This document shows positions 1 through 6,042 of a DNA stretch of 8,197 bases, one piece after another. The notes below the pieces were generated by a model, which saw only the letters and a program-made list of their open reading frames with translations, was not told where the DNA came from and ran no database searches. Position 1 is the stretch's first letter. Every line of letters starts with the position of its first letter. The DNA is from Anaerolineae bacterium (lineage in GTDB: Bacteria; Chloroflexota; Anaerolineae; J102), in contig JALSPL010000448.1 in NCBI GenBank assembly GCA_026985975.1, forward strand, positions 1 through 8,197, read 5' to 3'. The translations under genes were made by a program, and so were the position numbers.

Positions 1-746
1 TAGCGCTCGTCGTCGGGATGCACAGCCACCGCGGTGTCGCCCAGGATGGTCTCGGGCCGGGTGGTGGCCACGGGGATGTAGCCCTGGCCCGGGCCTTCGC
101 TGATGTCGTGACCGGCAATGGGGTATTTGAAATAGTAGAGGGTTCCCTGTTCGTCGCTGTACTCCACCTCCACATCGCTGACCGCGGTTTGCAGGCCGGG
201 CGACCAGTTGACGATATATTCCGCCCGATAGATGAGGCCCATGCGATAGAGGCGCACAAAGGCCTCGCGCACCGCCTTGCTCAGGCCCTCGTCCAGGGTG
301 AAGCGCTCCCGATCCCAGTCGCAGCTTGCGCCCATGCGCTTGAGCTGGCTGATGATGCGGTCGTGATGCTTGTGGGTCCAATCCCAGCACTCGGCCACAA
401 AAGCCTCGCGGCCAATTGCCTCGCGGCTGCGGCCCTCGGCCAGCAGCTTGCGCTCCACCTGCAACTGGGTGGCGATGCCGGCGTGGTCGGTGCCGGGCAC
501 CCACAGCGCGGCCCGGCCCTTCATGCGGTGGTAGCGGATCATCAGGTCTTCCAGGGCGATGGTGAGGGCGTGCCCCTGATGCAGCACGCCGGTCACGTTG
601 GGCGGAGGAATGCTGATGACGAAGGGCTTGCCATCGGGATTACGGCTGTTTTCGGGCTTGAACCAGCCGTTTTCCTCCCACCAGCGGTAGAGACGCTGCT
701 CTGCGTCGCGAAAGTCGTAGGTTTTGGGCAGATTGAATTCGGGCAT
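1..746 (-). CDS. valS: Valyl-tRNA synthetase, N-terminal 248 codons (cut by left edge)
   Basis: Class I aminoacyl-tRNA synthetase that attaches valine to tRNA(Val) in the cytoplasm. Reading leftward from the ATG at 746, the frame stays open to the window edge. Visible motifs are PPPNVTG (residues 47-53), the HIGH-type ATP-binding motif as HQGH (56-59), GTDHAGIATQ (85-94), and the start of the CP1 editing domain with TTRPET (228-233) followed by GDTAVAVHPDDER. The KMSKS motif, anticodon-binding domain and C-terminal coiled coil would lie beyond the edge; full-length ValS is usually about 850-950 residues. The start is supported by GGAGGT at 751-756, four bases before the ATG, and by the N-terminus MPEFNLPKTYDF, where ValS proteins normally begin. 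Expression is controlled by the T-box leader upstream (802-1115). The HQGH form of the HIGH motif is slightly unusual, since Val or Leu is more common at its second position. Confidence 0.96.
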   Translation of the reverse strand, partial: MPEFNLPKTYDFRDAEQRLYRWWEENGWFKPENSRNPDGKPFVISIPPPNVTGVLHQGHALTIALEDLMIRYHRMKGRAALWVPGTDHAGIATQLQVERKLLAEGRSREAIGREAFVAECWDWTHKHHDRIISQLKRMGASCDWDRERFTLDEGLSKAVREAFVRLYRMGLIYRAEYIVNWSPGLQTAVSDVEVEYSDEQGTLYYFKYPIAGHDISEGPGQGYIPVATTRPETILGDTAVAVHPDDER

Positions 747-762
747 GGGAACCTCCAATGAT

Positions 763-791
763 GTGCGACGCACCTGCGAGGTGCGTCGCAC
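763..791. repeat. Palindromic repeat, copy 1 (between valS T-box terminator and RBS)
   Basis: A perfect inverted repeat with 13-base arms, GTGCGACGCACCT and AGGTGCGTCGCAC, around a GCG loop. It lies between the T-box terminator and the valS ribosome-binding site. It closely resembles the palindrome at 952-984: both share GTGCGNNGCACYT arms and a three-base loop. It is therefore probably a copy of a dispersed REP-like element rather than a bespoke regulatory hairpin. It would fold strongly in the valS mRNA 5' of the GGAGG. Confidence 0.8.
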
Positions 792-801
792 TTGATTAAA
801 C

Positions 802-831
802 AAAAAAGCCCTCTCGTCTCAAGGACGGAGG
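802..831 (-). terminator. Rho-independent terminator of the valS T-box leader
   Basis: In the leftward transcript the arms CCTCCGTC and GACGAGAGG pair around a CTTGA loop, with one bulged A, followed by GC and six U (positions 807-802). This is the intrinsic terminator of a T-box leader. Its 5' arm and loop overlap the 3' half of the antiterminator (820-851), so the two structures exclude each other. Confidence 0.88.
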
Positions 832-862
832 ACTTCCGCGGTGCCACCTTGGTTGGGAGGAT

Positions 863-895
863 CTCACGCAAAGGGGCAAAGACGCCAAGAAAAAA
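863..895. repeat. Dispersed CGCAAAGGGGCAAAGACGCC-type intergenic repeat inside the T-box leader
   Basis: The stretch reads on the plus strand as CACGCAAAGG-GGCAAAGACG-CCAAGAAAA. Conceptually translated it gives ISRKGAKTPRKK on plus or GVFAPLREI on minus. I recognise this as a common non-coding intergenic repeat in many environmental bacteria, often mis-annotated as small ORFs; that is recall, not a database result. Here it fills the loop of a hairpin whose stem is GGGAGG (plus 855-860) and CCTCCC (plus 905-910), immediately 5' of the T-box antiterminator in the transcript. Confidence 0.6.
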
Positions 896-951
896 GAGTG
901 AATTCCTCCCCACTCGAGGCTGTAACGGGCTTACCCGGATAAGCTTACTCA

Positions 952-984
952 AGGTGCGATGCACTTGGCAAGTGCGTCGCACCT
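952..984. repeat. Palindromic repeat, copy 2 (within T-box leader)
   Basis: An inverted repeat with 15-base arms AGGTGCGATGCACTT and AAGTGCGTCGCACCT around a GGC loop, with one T/G mismatch (960 against 976). It is related to the perfect palindrome at 763-791. It lies in the valS leader between Stem I and the GCTTA/TAAGC hairpin, where T-box leaders often carry Stem II. It could therefore serve as a structural spacer or be a tolerated insertion. Confidence 0.78.
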
Positions 985-1121
985 GTTCAACTCACCAACT
1001 CACCGGCGACCTTGGGCGGGGCGTGTCGGGCGGGGCTTGCAGCCGATGGCCCCACTTCTCTTGCGAGCGTTTCCCGCCTACTCCTCCGGGTCGGAGTTTT
1101 TGAAGATAGGATTGTAATGTG

Positions 1122-1150
1122 ATTGTATGCAATAAGGGCGATCGTGTCAA
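1122..1150 (-). promoter_or_regulatory. Sigma-70-type promoter for the valS T-box transcript
   Basis: On the minus strand TTGACA (1150-1145) and TACAAT (1127-1122) are separated by exactly 17 bases. Transcription would start near 1115, just before Stem I of the T-box leader. The -35 box begins 9 bases after the stop codon of the propeller gene, so valS has its own promoter although it follows that gene in the same direction. Confidence 0.8.
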
Positions 1151-1158
1151 AGATGCGG

Positions 1159-2370
1159 TTACGGCTTCCAGTCGCCGAAGCGATCCTGGCCCGGCGAATC
1201 GGTGATCTGTCGCACATCCGAACCATCCGTCTTCATAATATACAGATCCCAATTGGTTGTGGGGCGATAACTGAAGATGATGGCTTCGCCATCCAGCGCC
1301 CAGATGGGGTTGGAGTCATTGCCCGGATCAGCGGTCAGGCGCATGATATTGCCGCCATCAGCATCCATCACGTAAATATCGCGATTAGCCTGACGACGGC
1401 TGGCAAAAGCGATACGGCTGCCGTCGGGCGACCAGCGGGGAAAGAAATCATCATCCGGATTTTCGGTCAACTGTCGGGGCGTACAGGCGTCCCCCGCATC
1501 ATTCCCCGCGAGTCGAGCGTTGAGACAGGCCTCGACGTTCAATTTCCAGATATCCCAATTGCCTCCTCGATCGCTGACAAAAACCAGCCACTTTCCATCA
1601 GGCGACCAGTCGGGATAGGTGTAAAAGAATTTGTCCTGCATCAGGTTGATGGGCTCGGCGTCGCCGGAATAAGGCATGACGTAAATCTGATAATTGCCAT
1701 CCCGTTCGCTGGTGAAGGCGATATGCTGGCCATCGGGCGACCAGGTTGCGCCCCATTCGTGGCTATTGGGCCACGCCAACAGGCGGCGGCGATTGGAGCC
1801 ATCGGCGTCGATGACGAACAAATCGTTGAATTGATCGCCTTCGGGGCTGCTGAACAGCACCGTTTTGCCATCGGGGGACCACCGCGGCTCAACATCTGCC
1901 GCGGGACTGGTCGTCAGTTGTGTGAGTTCCTCTGGATGGGCAAGATCCATGATCCAGAGATCGAAGTTGCCGGATCGCTGACTGGGGAACACCAGTTTGC
2001 CATAGGCGGGGCTGGCTTTGGGCGCGTCCTGAGGAGTGGAAGCGGCAGGCGTTGGCAGGGGAGATTCGTCAGGAGCGGCAACCGGCGCAGGAGGGGTTGT
2101 GGGTGCAGGCTGGGGGGTGGAGACGGCTACAGGGGATGATTCTGGCGATCGCGTCGCAGCCACGGTGCTGGCTGGCTGAGCAGTCAGGACAATGACCTCC
2201 TGGCTTTGTCCTCCCAAGGCTGCACAACCGGCCAACCCCCAGCTAAAAAGGGCCAAAGCCAACAGCGTCAGCCTGCGAGAACGGATGCGCCCAAATAATG
2301 CACCGCCCAACAAGCCGACGCCAATAACCAACAGAAAAGAAGAGAGCAGTATAGCAATCATAGTTGACAT
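1159..2370 (-). CDS. TolB/PD40-type beta-propeller protein, probable membrane-anchored lipoprotein
   Basis: A 403-residue exported protein of unknown specific role. The N-terminus has a hydrophobic segment (about 5-27), a basic stretch RIRSRR (28-33), and a second hydrophobic segment ending in a lipobox LAGC (Cys49). A Pro/Thr/Ala/Ser-rich linker (about 60-122) follows. The rest is a beta-propeller of WD40-like PD40 repeats, seen as SPDGKTVLFSS, SPDGQHIAFTS, SPDGKWLVFVS, SPDGSRIAFAS and a degenerate ALDGEAIIFSY, with strands such as NFDLWIMD and NWDIWKLN. The family resembles the C-terminal propeller of TolB, but there is no TolB N-terminal domain and no tol-pal context, so I would not call it TolB. 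I chose the ATG at 2370 because hydrophobic sequence starts there and a promoter with TATAAT at 2436-2431 implies a start near 2424. The longer frame (ATG at 2553) begins upstream of that promoter. No clear Shine-Dalgarno precedes 2370. It likely acts as an extracytoplasmic binding or scaffold protein (inference). Confidence 0.85.
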   Translation of the reverse strand: MSTMIAILLSSFLLVIGVGLLGGALFGRIRSRRLTLLALALFSWGLAGCAALGGQSQEVIVLTAQPASTVAATRSPESSPVAVSTPQPAPTTPPAPVAAPDESPLPTPAASTPQDAPKASPAYGKLVFPSQRSGNFDLWIMDLAHPEELTQLTTSPAADVEPRWSPDGKTVLFSSPEGDQFNDLFVIDADGSNRRRLLAWPNSHEWGATWSPDGQHIAFTSERDGNYQIYVMPYSGDAEPINLMQDKFFYTYPDWSPDGKWLVFVSDRGGNWDIWKLNVEACLNARLAGNDAGDACTPRQLTENPDDDFFPRWSPDGSRIAFASRRQANRDIYVMDADGGNIMRLTADPGNDSNPIWALDGEAIIFSYRPTTNWDLYIMKTDGSDVRQITDSPGQDRFGDWKP

Positions 2371-2430
2371 TGTATTTGCAATGCAGTTAAACGCAAAAAT
2401 TCTGTACGTAGAAGTGAGAATTCTCCTCGC

Positions 2431-2459
2431 ATTATAGAAGACAATGGAAGGGTGCGCAA
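2431..2459 (-). promoter_or_regulatory. Promoter for the PD40 propeller gene
   Basis: On the minus strand TTGCGC (2459-2454), a 17-base spacer and a perfect TATAAT (2436-2431). The predicted start near 2424 leaves a 5' UTR of about 54 bases before the ATG at 2370. It lies back to back with the rightward promoter at 2476-2504. Confidence 0.72.
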
Positions 2460-2475
2460 GGTCTTGCGGGGAATG

Positions 2476-2504
2476 TTGACGTCCATTTTTCATCGTGCTA
2501 AACT
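2476..2504 (+). promoter_or_regulatory. Promoter for the aspartate kinase cluster
   Basis: TTGACG (2476-2481), a 17-base spacer and TAAACT (2499-2504). Transcription would start near 2511, giving an untranslated leader of about 110 bases before the kinase ATG at 2621. Only 16 bases separate this -35 box from that of the divergent propeller-gene promoter. Confidence 0.62.
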
Positions 2505-2562
2505 TGCTCGCGTTTATTCGCAACGCATTAGCGCCATAAAAACAGGCAATCATTGCTGCTTG

Positions 2563-2592
2563 CCCCGCTCTGAATTCTTCATTCTGGCGGGG
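2563..2592 (+). other. Possible stem-loop in the aspartate kinase leader
   Basis: CCCCGC (2563-2568) and GCGGGG (2587-2592) could pair around an 18-base loop in the predicted 5' UTR of the kinase mRNA, ending 28 bases before its ATG. It lacks a U-run typical of a terminator, and I see no Thr- or Ile-rich leader peptide. It may have no function. Confidence 0.25.
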
Positions 2593-2620
2593 TATTCTTT
2601 GTGATCAGGAAATTAACGCC

Positions 2621-4045
2621 ATGCTTACATTGAAATTTGGAGGCACGTCGGTGGGCAATGCCGATGCTATCGCCCAGACTGTTTCCGTCATCGCCGCCAC
2701 CAAGGCGCAGGATCAGAATATCGCCGTGGTCACCTCTGCCATGAGCGGGGTTACCGACCTGTTGGTCAACTCCGCCCGCGCCGCGGCGGCAGGACAACGC
2801 CAGCCATTTCTGGATGCCCGCGACATCTTGCACGATAAGCATCTCGAAGCCGCCCGCACGCTTATCGGCAGCGAGGAAGAACGGTCGGTTTACGGGCAGC
2901 ATGTCACCAAGCAGTTAGACTTTTTCGCCCGACTATGCTCATCCATCAATGTCCTGGGCGAGTTGACCCCGCGCGGGCTGGATGTCGTCTCGGGGCTGGG
3001 CGAGCGCATGTCGGCGCCCTTGTTGGCTGCTGCGCTTCGCTCCCGAGGCGTCAACTCGGCATGGCTGGATGCGGCCGAGATCATGGTCACAGACGATAAC
3101 TTCGGCGAAGCCGCGCCGTTACTCATTCCCACTTGCGACCGGGTGCAAAACCGCCTCAAACCGATGATTGAGCAGGGCGTCACGCCCGTGATCACCGGCT
3201 TCGTTGGCGCTACCGAGTCGGGCATTCCCACCACTCTGGGCCGCGGCGGCTCAGATTTCTCAGCCGCCATTCTGGGCTCCTGTCTGTCCGCGGATGAAAT
3301 CCAGATATGGACCGATGTCAACGGCATTCTTTCGGCGGATCCCCGTATCGTGCCCCAGGCCCGCACCCTGAAACAGCTTTCCTACAACGAGGCTGCCGAG
3401 CTCGCTTATTTCGGCGCCAAGGTGCTGCATCCCAAAACGCTGCTGCCCGCCATCGAACGGGGCATTCCCGTGCGCATTCTCAACACGTTCAACCCCGACG
3501 GCCCCTCCACCGTCATCACCCGAGAGCCGCAAAAGAATGGGCTGGTCAAGGCCATCTCCGCCATTCGCGACCTTACGCTGATGAATGTGGAGGGGCGGGG
3601 AATGATGGGCGTGCCCGGCATCGCCGCCCGCACATTCCGGGCCGTTGCCGACGTCAAAGCCAATGTGCTTATGATCAGTCAGGCGTCCTCGGAACAAAGC
3701 ATCTGTTTTGTGGTGCGCCGACATCGCAGCGACGATGTGCAAATGGCCCTGGAAACCGAATTCGAACGGGAATTGACGCTCCGTTATATCGATCGCATTC
3801 ACCCCGTGCACAATGTCGTCATCGTGGCGGTGGTCGGCTCAGGCATGCGCGGCACGCCGGGCATTGCAGGCAGGCTGTTCCGATCCCTGGGAAACGCCGG
3901 GGTCAATGTCATCGCCCTGGCGCAAGGCTCCAGCGAATCCAACATCTCTCTGGTGGTGGATCGGGCCGACTTCGAAAAAGCCGTGCAGGTCATCCATCGC
4001 GCCTTTTTCCAAAGCCGCAGCGTTCCCACCCCGCAACTGGTTTAA
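2621..4045 (+). CDS. Aspartate kinase, ThrA-type, with two C-terminal ACT domains
   Basis: Phosphorylates L-aspartate to 4-phospho-aspartate, the first step towards Lys, Thr, Met and Ile. The 474-residue protein starts with the kinase motif KFGGTSV (residues 5-11). It continues with VTSAMSGVTD (37-46), GERMSA (127-132), LGRGGSDFSA (206-215) and the nucleotide-binding WTDVNGILSADPR (230-242). Two ACT domains follow at about 318-385 and 398-465. Their QASSEQSI (354-361) and AQGSSESNIS (434-443) loops match the effector-binding ACT pair of E. coli ThrA/MetL/LysC enzymes, so feedback inhibition is expected; which amino acid inhibits cannot be told from sequence. Length equals the kinase half of ThrA (about 460 residues). 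AGGAAA at 2607-2612 is a modest ribosome-binding site for the ATG. The stop is 4 bases before the homoserine dehydrogenase ATG, so the two are surely cotranscribed. Symbols lysC or thrA (N-terminal half) could both be argued. Confidence 0.95.
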   Translation: MLTLKFGGTSVGNADAIAQTVSVIAATKAQDQNIAVVTSAMSGVTDLLVNSARAAAAGQRQPFLDARDILHDKHLEAARTLIGSEEERSVYGQHVTKQLDFFARLCSSINVLGELTPRGLDVVSGLGERMSAPLLAAALRSRGVNSAWLDAAEIMVTDDNFGEAAPLLIPTCDRVQNRLKPMIEQGVTPVITGFVGATESGIPTTLGRGGSDFSAAILGSCLSADEIQIWTDVNGILSADPRIVPQARTLKQLSYNEAAELAYFGAKVLHPKTLLPAIERGIPVRILNTFNPDGPSTVITREPQKNGLVKAISAIRDLTLMNVEGRGMMGVPGIAARTFRAVADVKANVLMISQASSEQSICFVVRRHRSDDVQMALETEFERELTLRYIDRIHPVHNVVIVAVVGSGMRGTPGIAGRLFRSLGNAGVNVIALAQGSSESNISLVVDRADFEKAVQVIHRAFFQSRSVPTPQLV

Positions 4046-4049
4046 CGCT

Positions 4050-5123
4050 ATGAAAACCATCAACCTCATCCAATTCGGACTGGGCGGCGTAGGCCGCGCC
4101 GTTGTGCAACGCGTGTTGGCCGCCAGAGATGAATTCGAGTGGCGCTACGGCCTGCAACTGATCTATACGGCCATCAGCGACAGCCGCAGCGCCGCCATTG
4201 ACCTCGACGGCTTCTCTCATGCGCAACTGCAGGCGATGGTAGAGGCGAAAACGGCGGGGGGATTCCTGGATGACACCGAATTCGGCTATCAATCCCACGA
4301 CCTGACCGCCATTGTGGATATTGCCGGGACCGATGAGACCATCGTCATCGACGTCACGGCCACCGATAAGACGTCTGACGCGCTGCTGCTGGCGTTGCAA
4401 CGGGGCTATGGGGCGGCCCTCGCCAACAAAAAGCCGTTGACTGGCCCGTTCAGCCTCTTTCGTCAGCTCACGTCCACCGGCCGCCTGCGCTACGAATCCA
4501 CGGTGGGCGCGGGCGTGCCGGTCATCGCCACGCTGCGGGAATCCATCCTCGCCTCTTTCGATCCTGTGCAACGCATTCAGGGCTGCTTCAGCGGCACGCT
4601 GGGATTTTTGACCACAGGGCTGGAGGAAGGCAAGGATTTTTCAGAACTGGTGGCGAAGGCCCGAACCCTGGGCTACACCGAACCAGATCCTCGCGACGAT
4701 CTGGGAGGCATGGATGTGGCCCGCAAGGCGCTGATTTTGGCCCGCACCCTGGGCTGGCCCCTGGAGCTTTCACAAATCCCCGTCGAATCCCTTTTTCCCC
4801 CCGAGATGGCCACGGGCTCGGTCGATGATTTCATGGCGGGCCTGCCAACGCTGGATGAGCCGTATCGCCTCAGAGTGGCGGCGGCGCAGGAGCAAAGAAA
4901 AACCTTGCGCTACGTCGCCTCGCTGGCCGCAGGCCAGGCAGAGGTGGGATTACAGGAAGTCGCCCGCGCCAGCGCCCTGGGCCAGCTACGCGGCTCCGAT
5001 AATCTTGCAGCCTTCCATACCAGCGTTTACAACCAGACGCCACTGGTGTTGCAGGGACGGGGCGCGGGCGTGCACGGCACAGCGGCGGGCGTGCTGGCCG
5101 ACATCGTGGCCTTGGCCGATTAA
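4050..5123 (+). CDS. hom: Homoserine dehydrogenase, short form without ACT domain
   Basis: NAD(P)H-dependent reduction of aspartate 4-semialdehyde to homoserine, the branch-point step to Thr and Met. The 357-residue protein shows a Rossmann nucleotide-binding loop FGLGGVG (9-15), ANKKP (125-129), the substrate-domain segment YESTVGAGVPVI (148-159), GCFSGTLGFL (178-187) and the family signature EPDPRDDLGGMDVARK (211-226), whose final Lys226 corresponds to the conserved active-site lysine. The C-terminus carries GRGAGVHGTAAGVLADI. It closely resembles the C-terminal dehydrogenase domain of bifunctional ThrA, not the longer Gram-positive Hom with its own ACT domain. The ATG lies 4 bases after the kinase stop in a different frame with no Shine-Dalgarno, so translation is probably coupled. 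A longer in-frame ATG at 3813 would add out-of-frame kinase sequence and is rejected. Confidence 0.95.
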   Translation: MKTINLIQFGLGGVGRAVVQRVLAARDEFEWRYGLQLIYTAISDSRSAAIDLDGFSHAQLQAMVEAKTAGGFLDDTEFGYQSHDLTAIVDIAGTDETIVIDVTATDKTSDALLLALQRGYGAALANKKPLTGPFSLFRQLTSTGRLRYESTVGAGVPVIATLRESILASFDPVQRIQGCFSGTLGFLTTGLEEGKDFSELVAKARTLGYTEPDPRDDLGGMDVARKALILARTLGWPLELSQIPVESLFPPEMATGSVDDFMAGLPTLDEPYRLRVAAAQEQRKTLRYVASLAAGQAEVGLQEVARASALGQLRGSDNLAAFHTSVYNQTPLVLQGRGAGVHGTAAGVLADIVALAD

Positions 5124-5155
5124 GCGGGATAAGGCGCAAGAGCGGATGACGGAAT

Positions 5156-5185
5156 TAGACACAGACAAATGATTGGGCGTAAAAT
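5156..5185 (+). promoter_or_regulatory. Weak candidate promoter upstream of the Nudix gene
   Basis: TAGACA (5156-5161), an 18-base spacer and TAAAAT (5180-5185) lie in the 116-base gap between the homoserine dehydrogenase and Nudix genes. The match is moderate. No terminator is visible after the dehydrogenase, so the downstream genes may also be served by read-through. Confidence 0.35.
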
Positions 5186-5239
5186 CGGTACGACAACCAG
5201 ACGATAAGACCATTTTCATCCCTCTCCGCCACCTCTGTC

Positions 5240-5707
5240 ATGCCCGACCTCACTTTCGAAACTGGCCCCCACGCCACACAAAACGCCAGCGTTCGCTTCG
5301 GCTGCTCGGTCATCATTCCCGATGAACAGGGCCGCATCCTGCTGCAAAAACGCACCGACGGCGATTGGTGGAGCCTGCCAGCGGGCGGCATGGAGCCGGG
5401 CGAGACGCCTACCCAGGCAGCTATCCGCGAAGCGCGGGAAGAAACGGGCCTGGAGGTGGAACTGGTGCGCTTTTTGGGCCTTTACACCGATCCCGAGACC
5501 GCCAATCTTTATCCTGACGGCAATCGCGTCCAGATCGTGGGCGCCAGTTTTGTGGCCCGCATCACCGGCGGCGAACTCATCGAAAGCAACGAAGAAACCG
5601 CAGAGCTGCGCTGGTTCGCCCCTGCCGATCTGCCGCACAACCTGACGCCGTTCTCGCGGATGCGCATCCGCGGCTATCTCGCAGGCGACCACTGCCACGT
5701 GGACTGA
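5240..5707 (+). CDS. Nudix hydrolase
   Basis: A 155-residue single-domain Nudix protein that should hydrolyse a nucleoside diphosphate linked to some moiety X, using divalent metal. The Nudix box fits GX5EX7REUXEEXGU exactly: GGMEPGE, TPTQAAI, REAREETGL (about residues 49-71). The preceding LLQKRTDGDWWSLPAGG and the following FLGLYTDPE are typical of MutT/ADP-ribose-pyrophosphatase-like members. The substrate cannot be predicted, and the neighbouring amino-acid and tRNA genes do not decide it. The start at 5240 places the beta-strand VRFGCSVIIPDEQGRILL at the normal distance from the N-terminus. No Shine-Dalgarno is visible, the upstream bases being pyrimidine-rich. The gap to gatC is 35 bases, so cotranscription is likely. 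Confidence 0.92.
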   Translation: MPDLTFETGPHATQNASVRFGCSVIIPDEQGRILLQKRTDGDWWSLPAGGMEPGETPTQAAIREAREETGLEVELVRFLGLYTDPETANLYPDGNRVQIVGASFVARITGGELIESNEETAELRWFAPADLPHNLTPFSRMRIRGYLAGDHCHVD

Positions 5708-5742
5708 CAACCCACCCAAATCCGCAATCATCAATTCTTCCC

Positions 5743-6042
5743 ATGCCCAAACTCACATCCGCAGAAGTCCAACACATCGCCAGCCTGGCCCGGCTCGCCC
5801 TCACCCCCGAAGAAACCCAGCAATACGCGTCCGATCTCTCCGCCATCCTCGATTACGCCCGGCAATTGCAAGAAGTGGACACCGATCACCTCCACCCCAC
5901 TGCATCGGTGCTGCCCCTGCGCAATGTCATGCGCAGGGACGAAGCCCGCCCGGGCCTGGGGCCCGCAGAGGCCCTGGCCAATGCGCCCGAGCAGCAAGAT
6001 GGCTACTTCAAAGTTCACGCCGTGCTGGAGGGCAGCCAATGA
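5743..6042 (+). CDS. gatC: Asp-tRNA(Asn)/Glu-tRNA(Gln) amidotransferase subunit C
   Basis: A small (99-residue) structural subunit that wraps around GatA and helps stabilise the GatCAB complex. Family features seen in order: VQHIASLARLALTPEE at the N-terminus, DLSAILDYARQLQEVDTD in the middle, then LPLRNVMRRDEARPG and the conserved end ALANAPEQQDGYFKVHAVLE. The length is typical (about 95-100). Its TGA overlaps the gatA ATG as ATGA (6039-6042), a classic sign of translational coupling. The start has a pyrimidine-rich upstream (TTCCC) with no Shine-Dalgarno. Confidence 0.96.
   Translation: MPKLTSAEVQHIASLARLALTPEETQQYASDLSAILDYARQLQEVDTDHLHPTASVLPLRNVMRRDEARPGLGPAEALANAPEQQDGYFKVHAVLEGSQ

Larger units (their letters stand above)
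802..1115 (-). promoter_or_regulatory. T-box riboswitch (tRNA-Val sensing) upstream of valS
   Basis: The leader senses uncharged tRNA and permits transcription of valS. Reading leftward: an AGTA box (1082-1079) sits in GGAGGAGTAGGCGGG at the Stem I base; a distal Stem I hairpin GGGGC/GCCCC (1053-1032) holds a GGCTGCAAG apical loop; the GGCGGG/CCCGCC helix closes onto a specifier loop containing GTC (1010-1008), a valine codon. A small hairpin GCTTA/TAAGC (944-929) is followed by CCGTTA (928-923) and GAGTG, typical of the T-box linker. The T-box core AAGGTGGCACCGCG (850-837) forms an antiterminator: CAAGG (851-847) pairs with CCTTG (824-820), the 7-base bulge is TGGCACC, and GCGGA pairs with TCCGT. 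The competing terminator is at 802-831. The leader start at about 1115 is inferred from the promoter at 1122-1150. At about 314 bases it is long, partly because of repeats at 863-895 and 952-984. Confidence 0.93.

Noticed and set aside
18..761. 247-codon plus-strand ORF at the left edge
   Set aside because: Antisense to valS, whose motifs PPPNVTG, HQGH and GTDHAGIATQ are unmistakable on the minus strand.
593..982. 129-codon minus-strand ORF over the valS start and T-box leader
   Set aside because: It runs through the T-box, terminator, palindromes and the start of valS in another frame; its apparent protein is a translation of RNA structure and repeats.
1123..2139. 338-codon plus-strand ORF
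   Set aside because: It is the antisense shadow of the PD40 propeller gene. Its GVI/AIGRP repeats mirror the SPDG repeats on the other strand, and it starts inside the valS promoter.
2371..2553. N-terminal extension of the propeller protein from an ATG at 2553
   Set aside because: It crosses the predicted promoter (2431-2459) and has no signal-like or family sequence; the ATG at 2370 is followed directly by hydrophobic residues.
2473..2604. 43-codon ORF as a leader peptide for the aspartate kinase operon
   Set aside because: It begins upstream of the -35 box, is not rich in Thr, Ile, Met or Lys, and no attenuator with a U-run follows.
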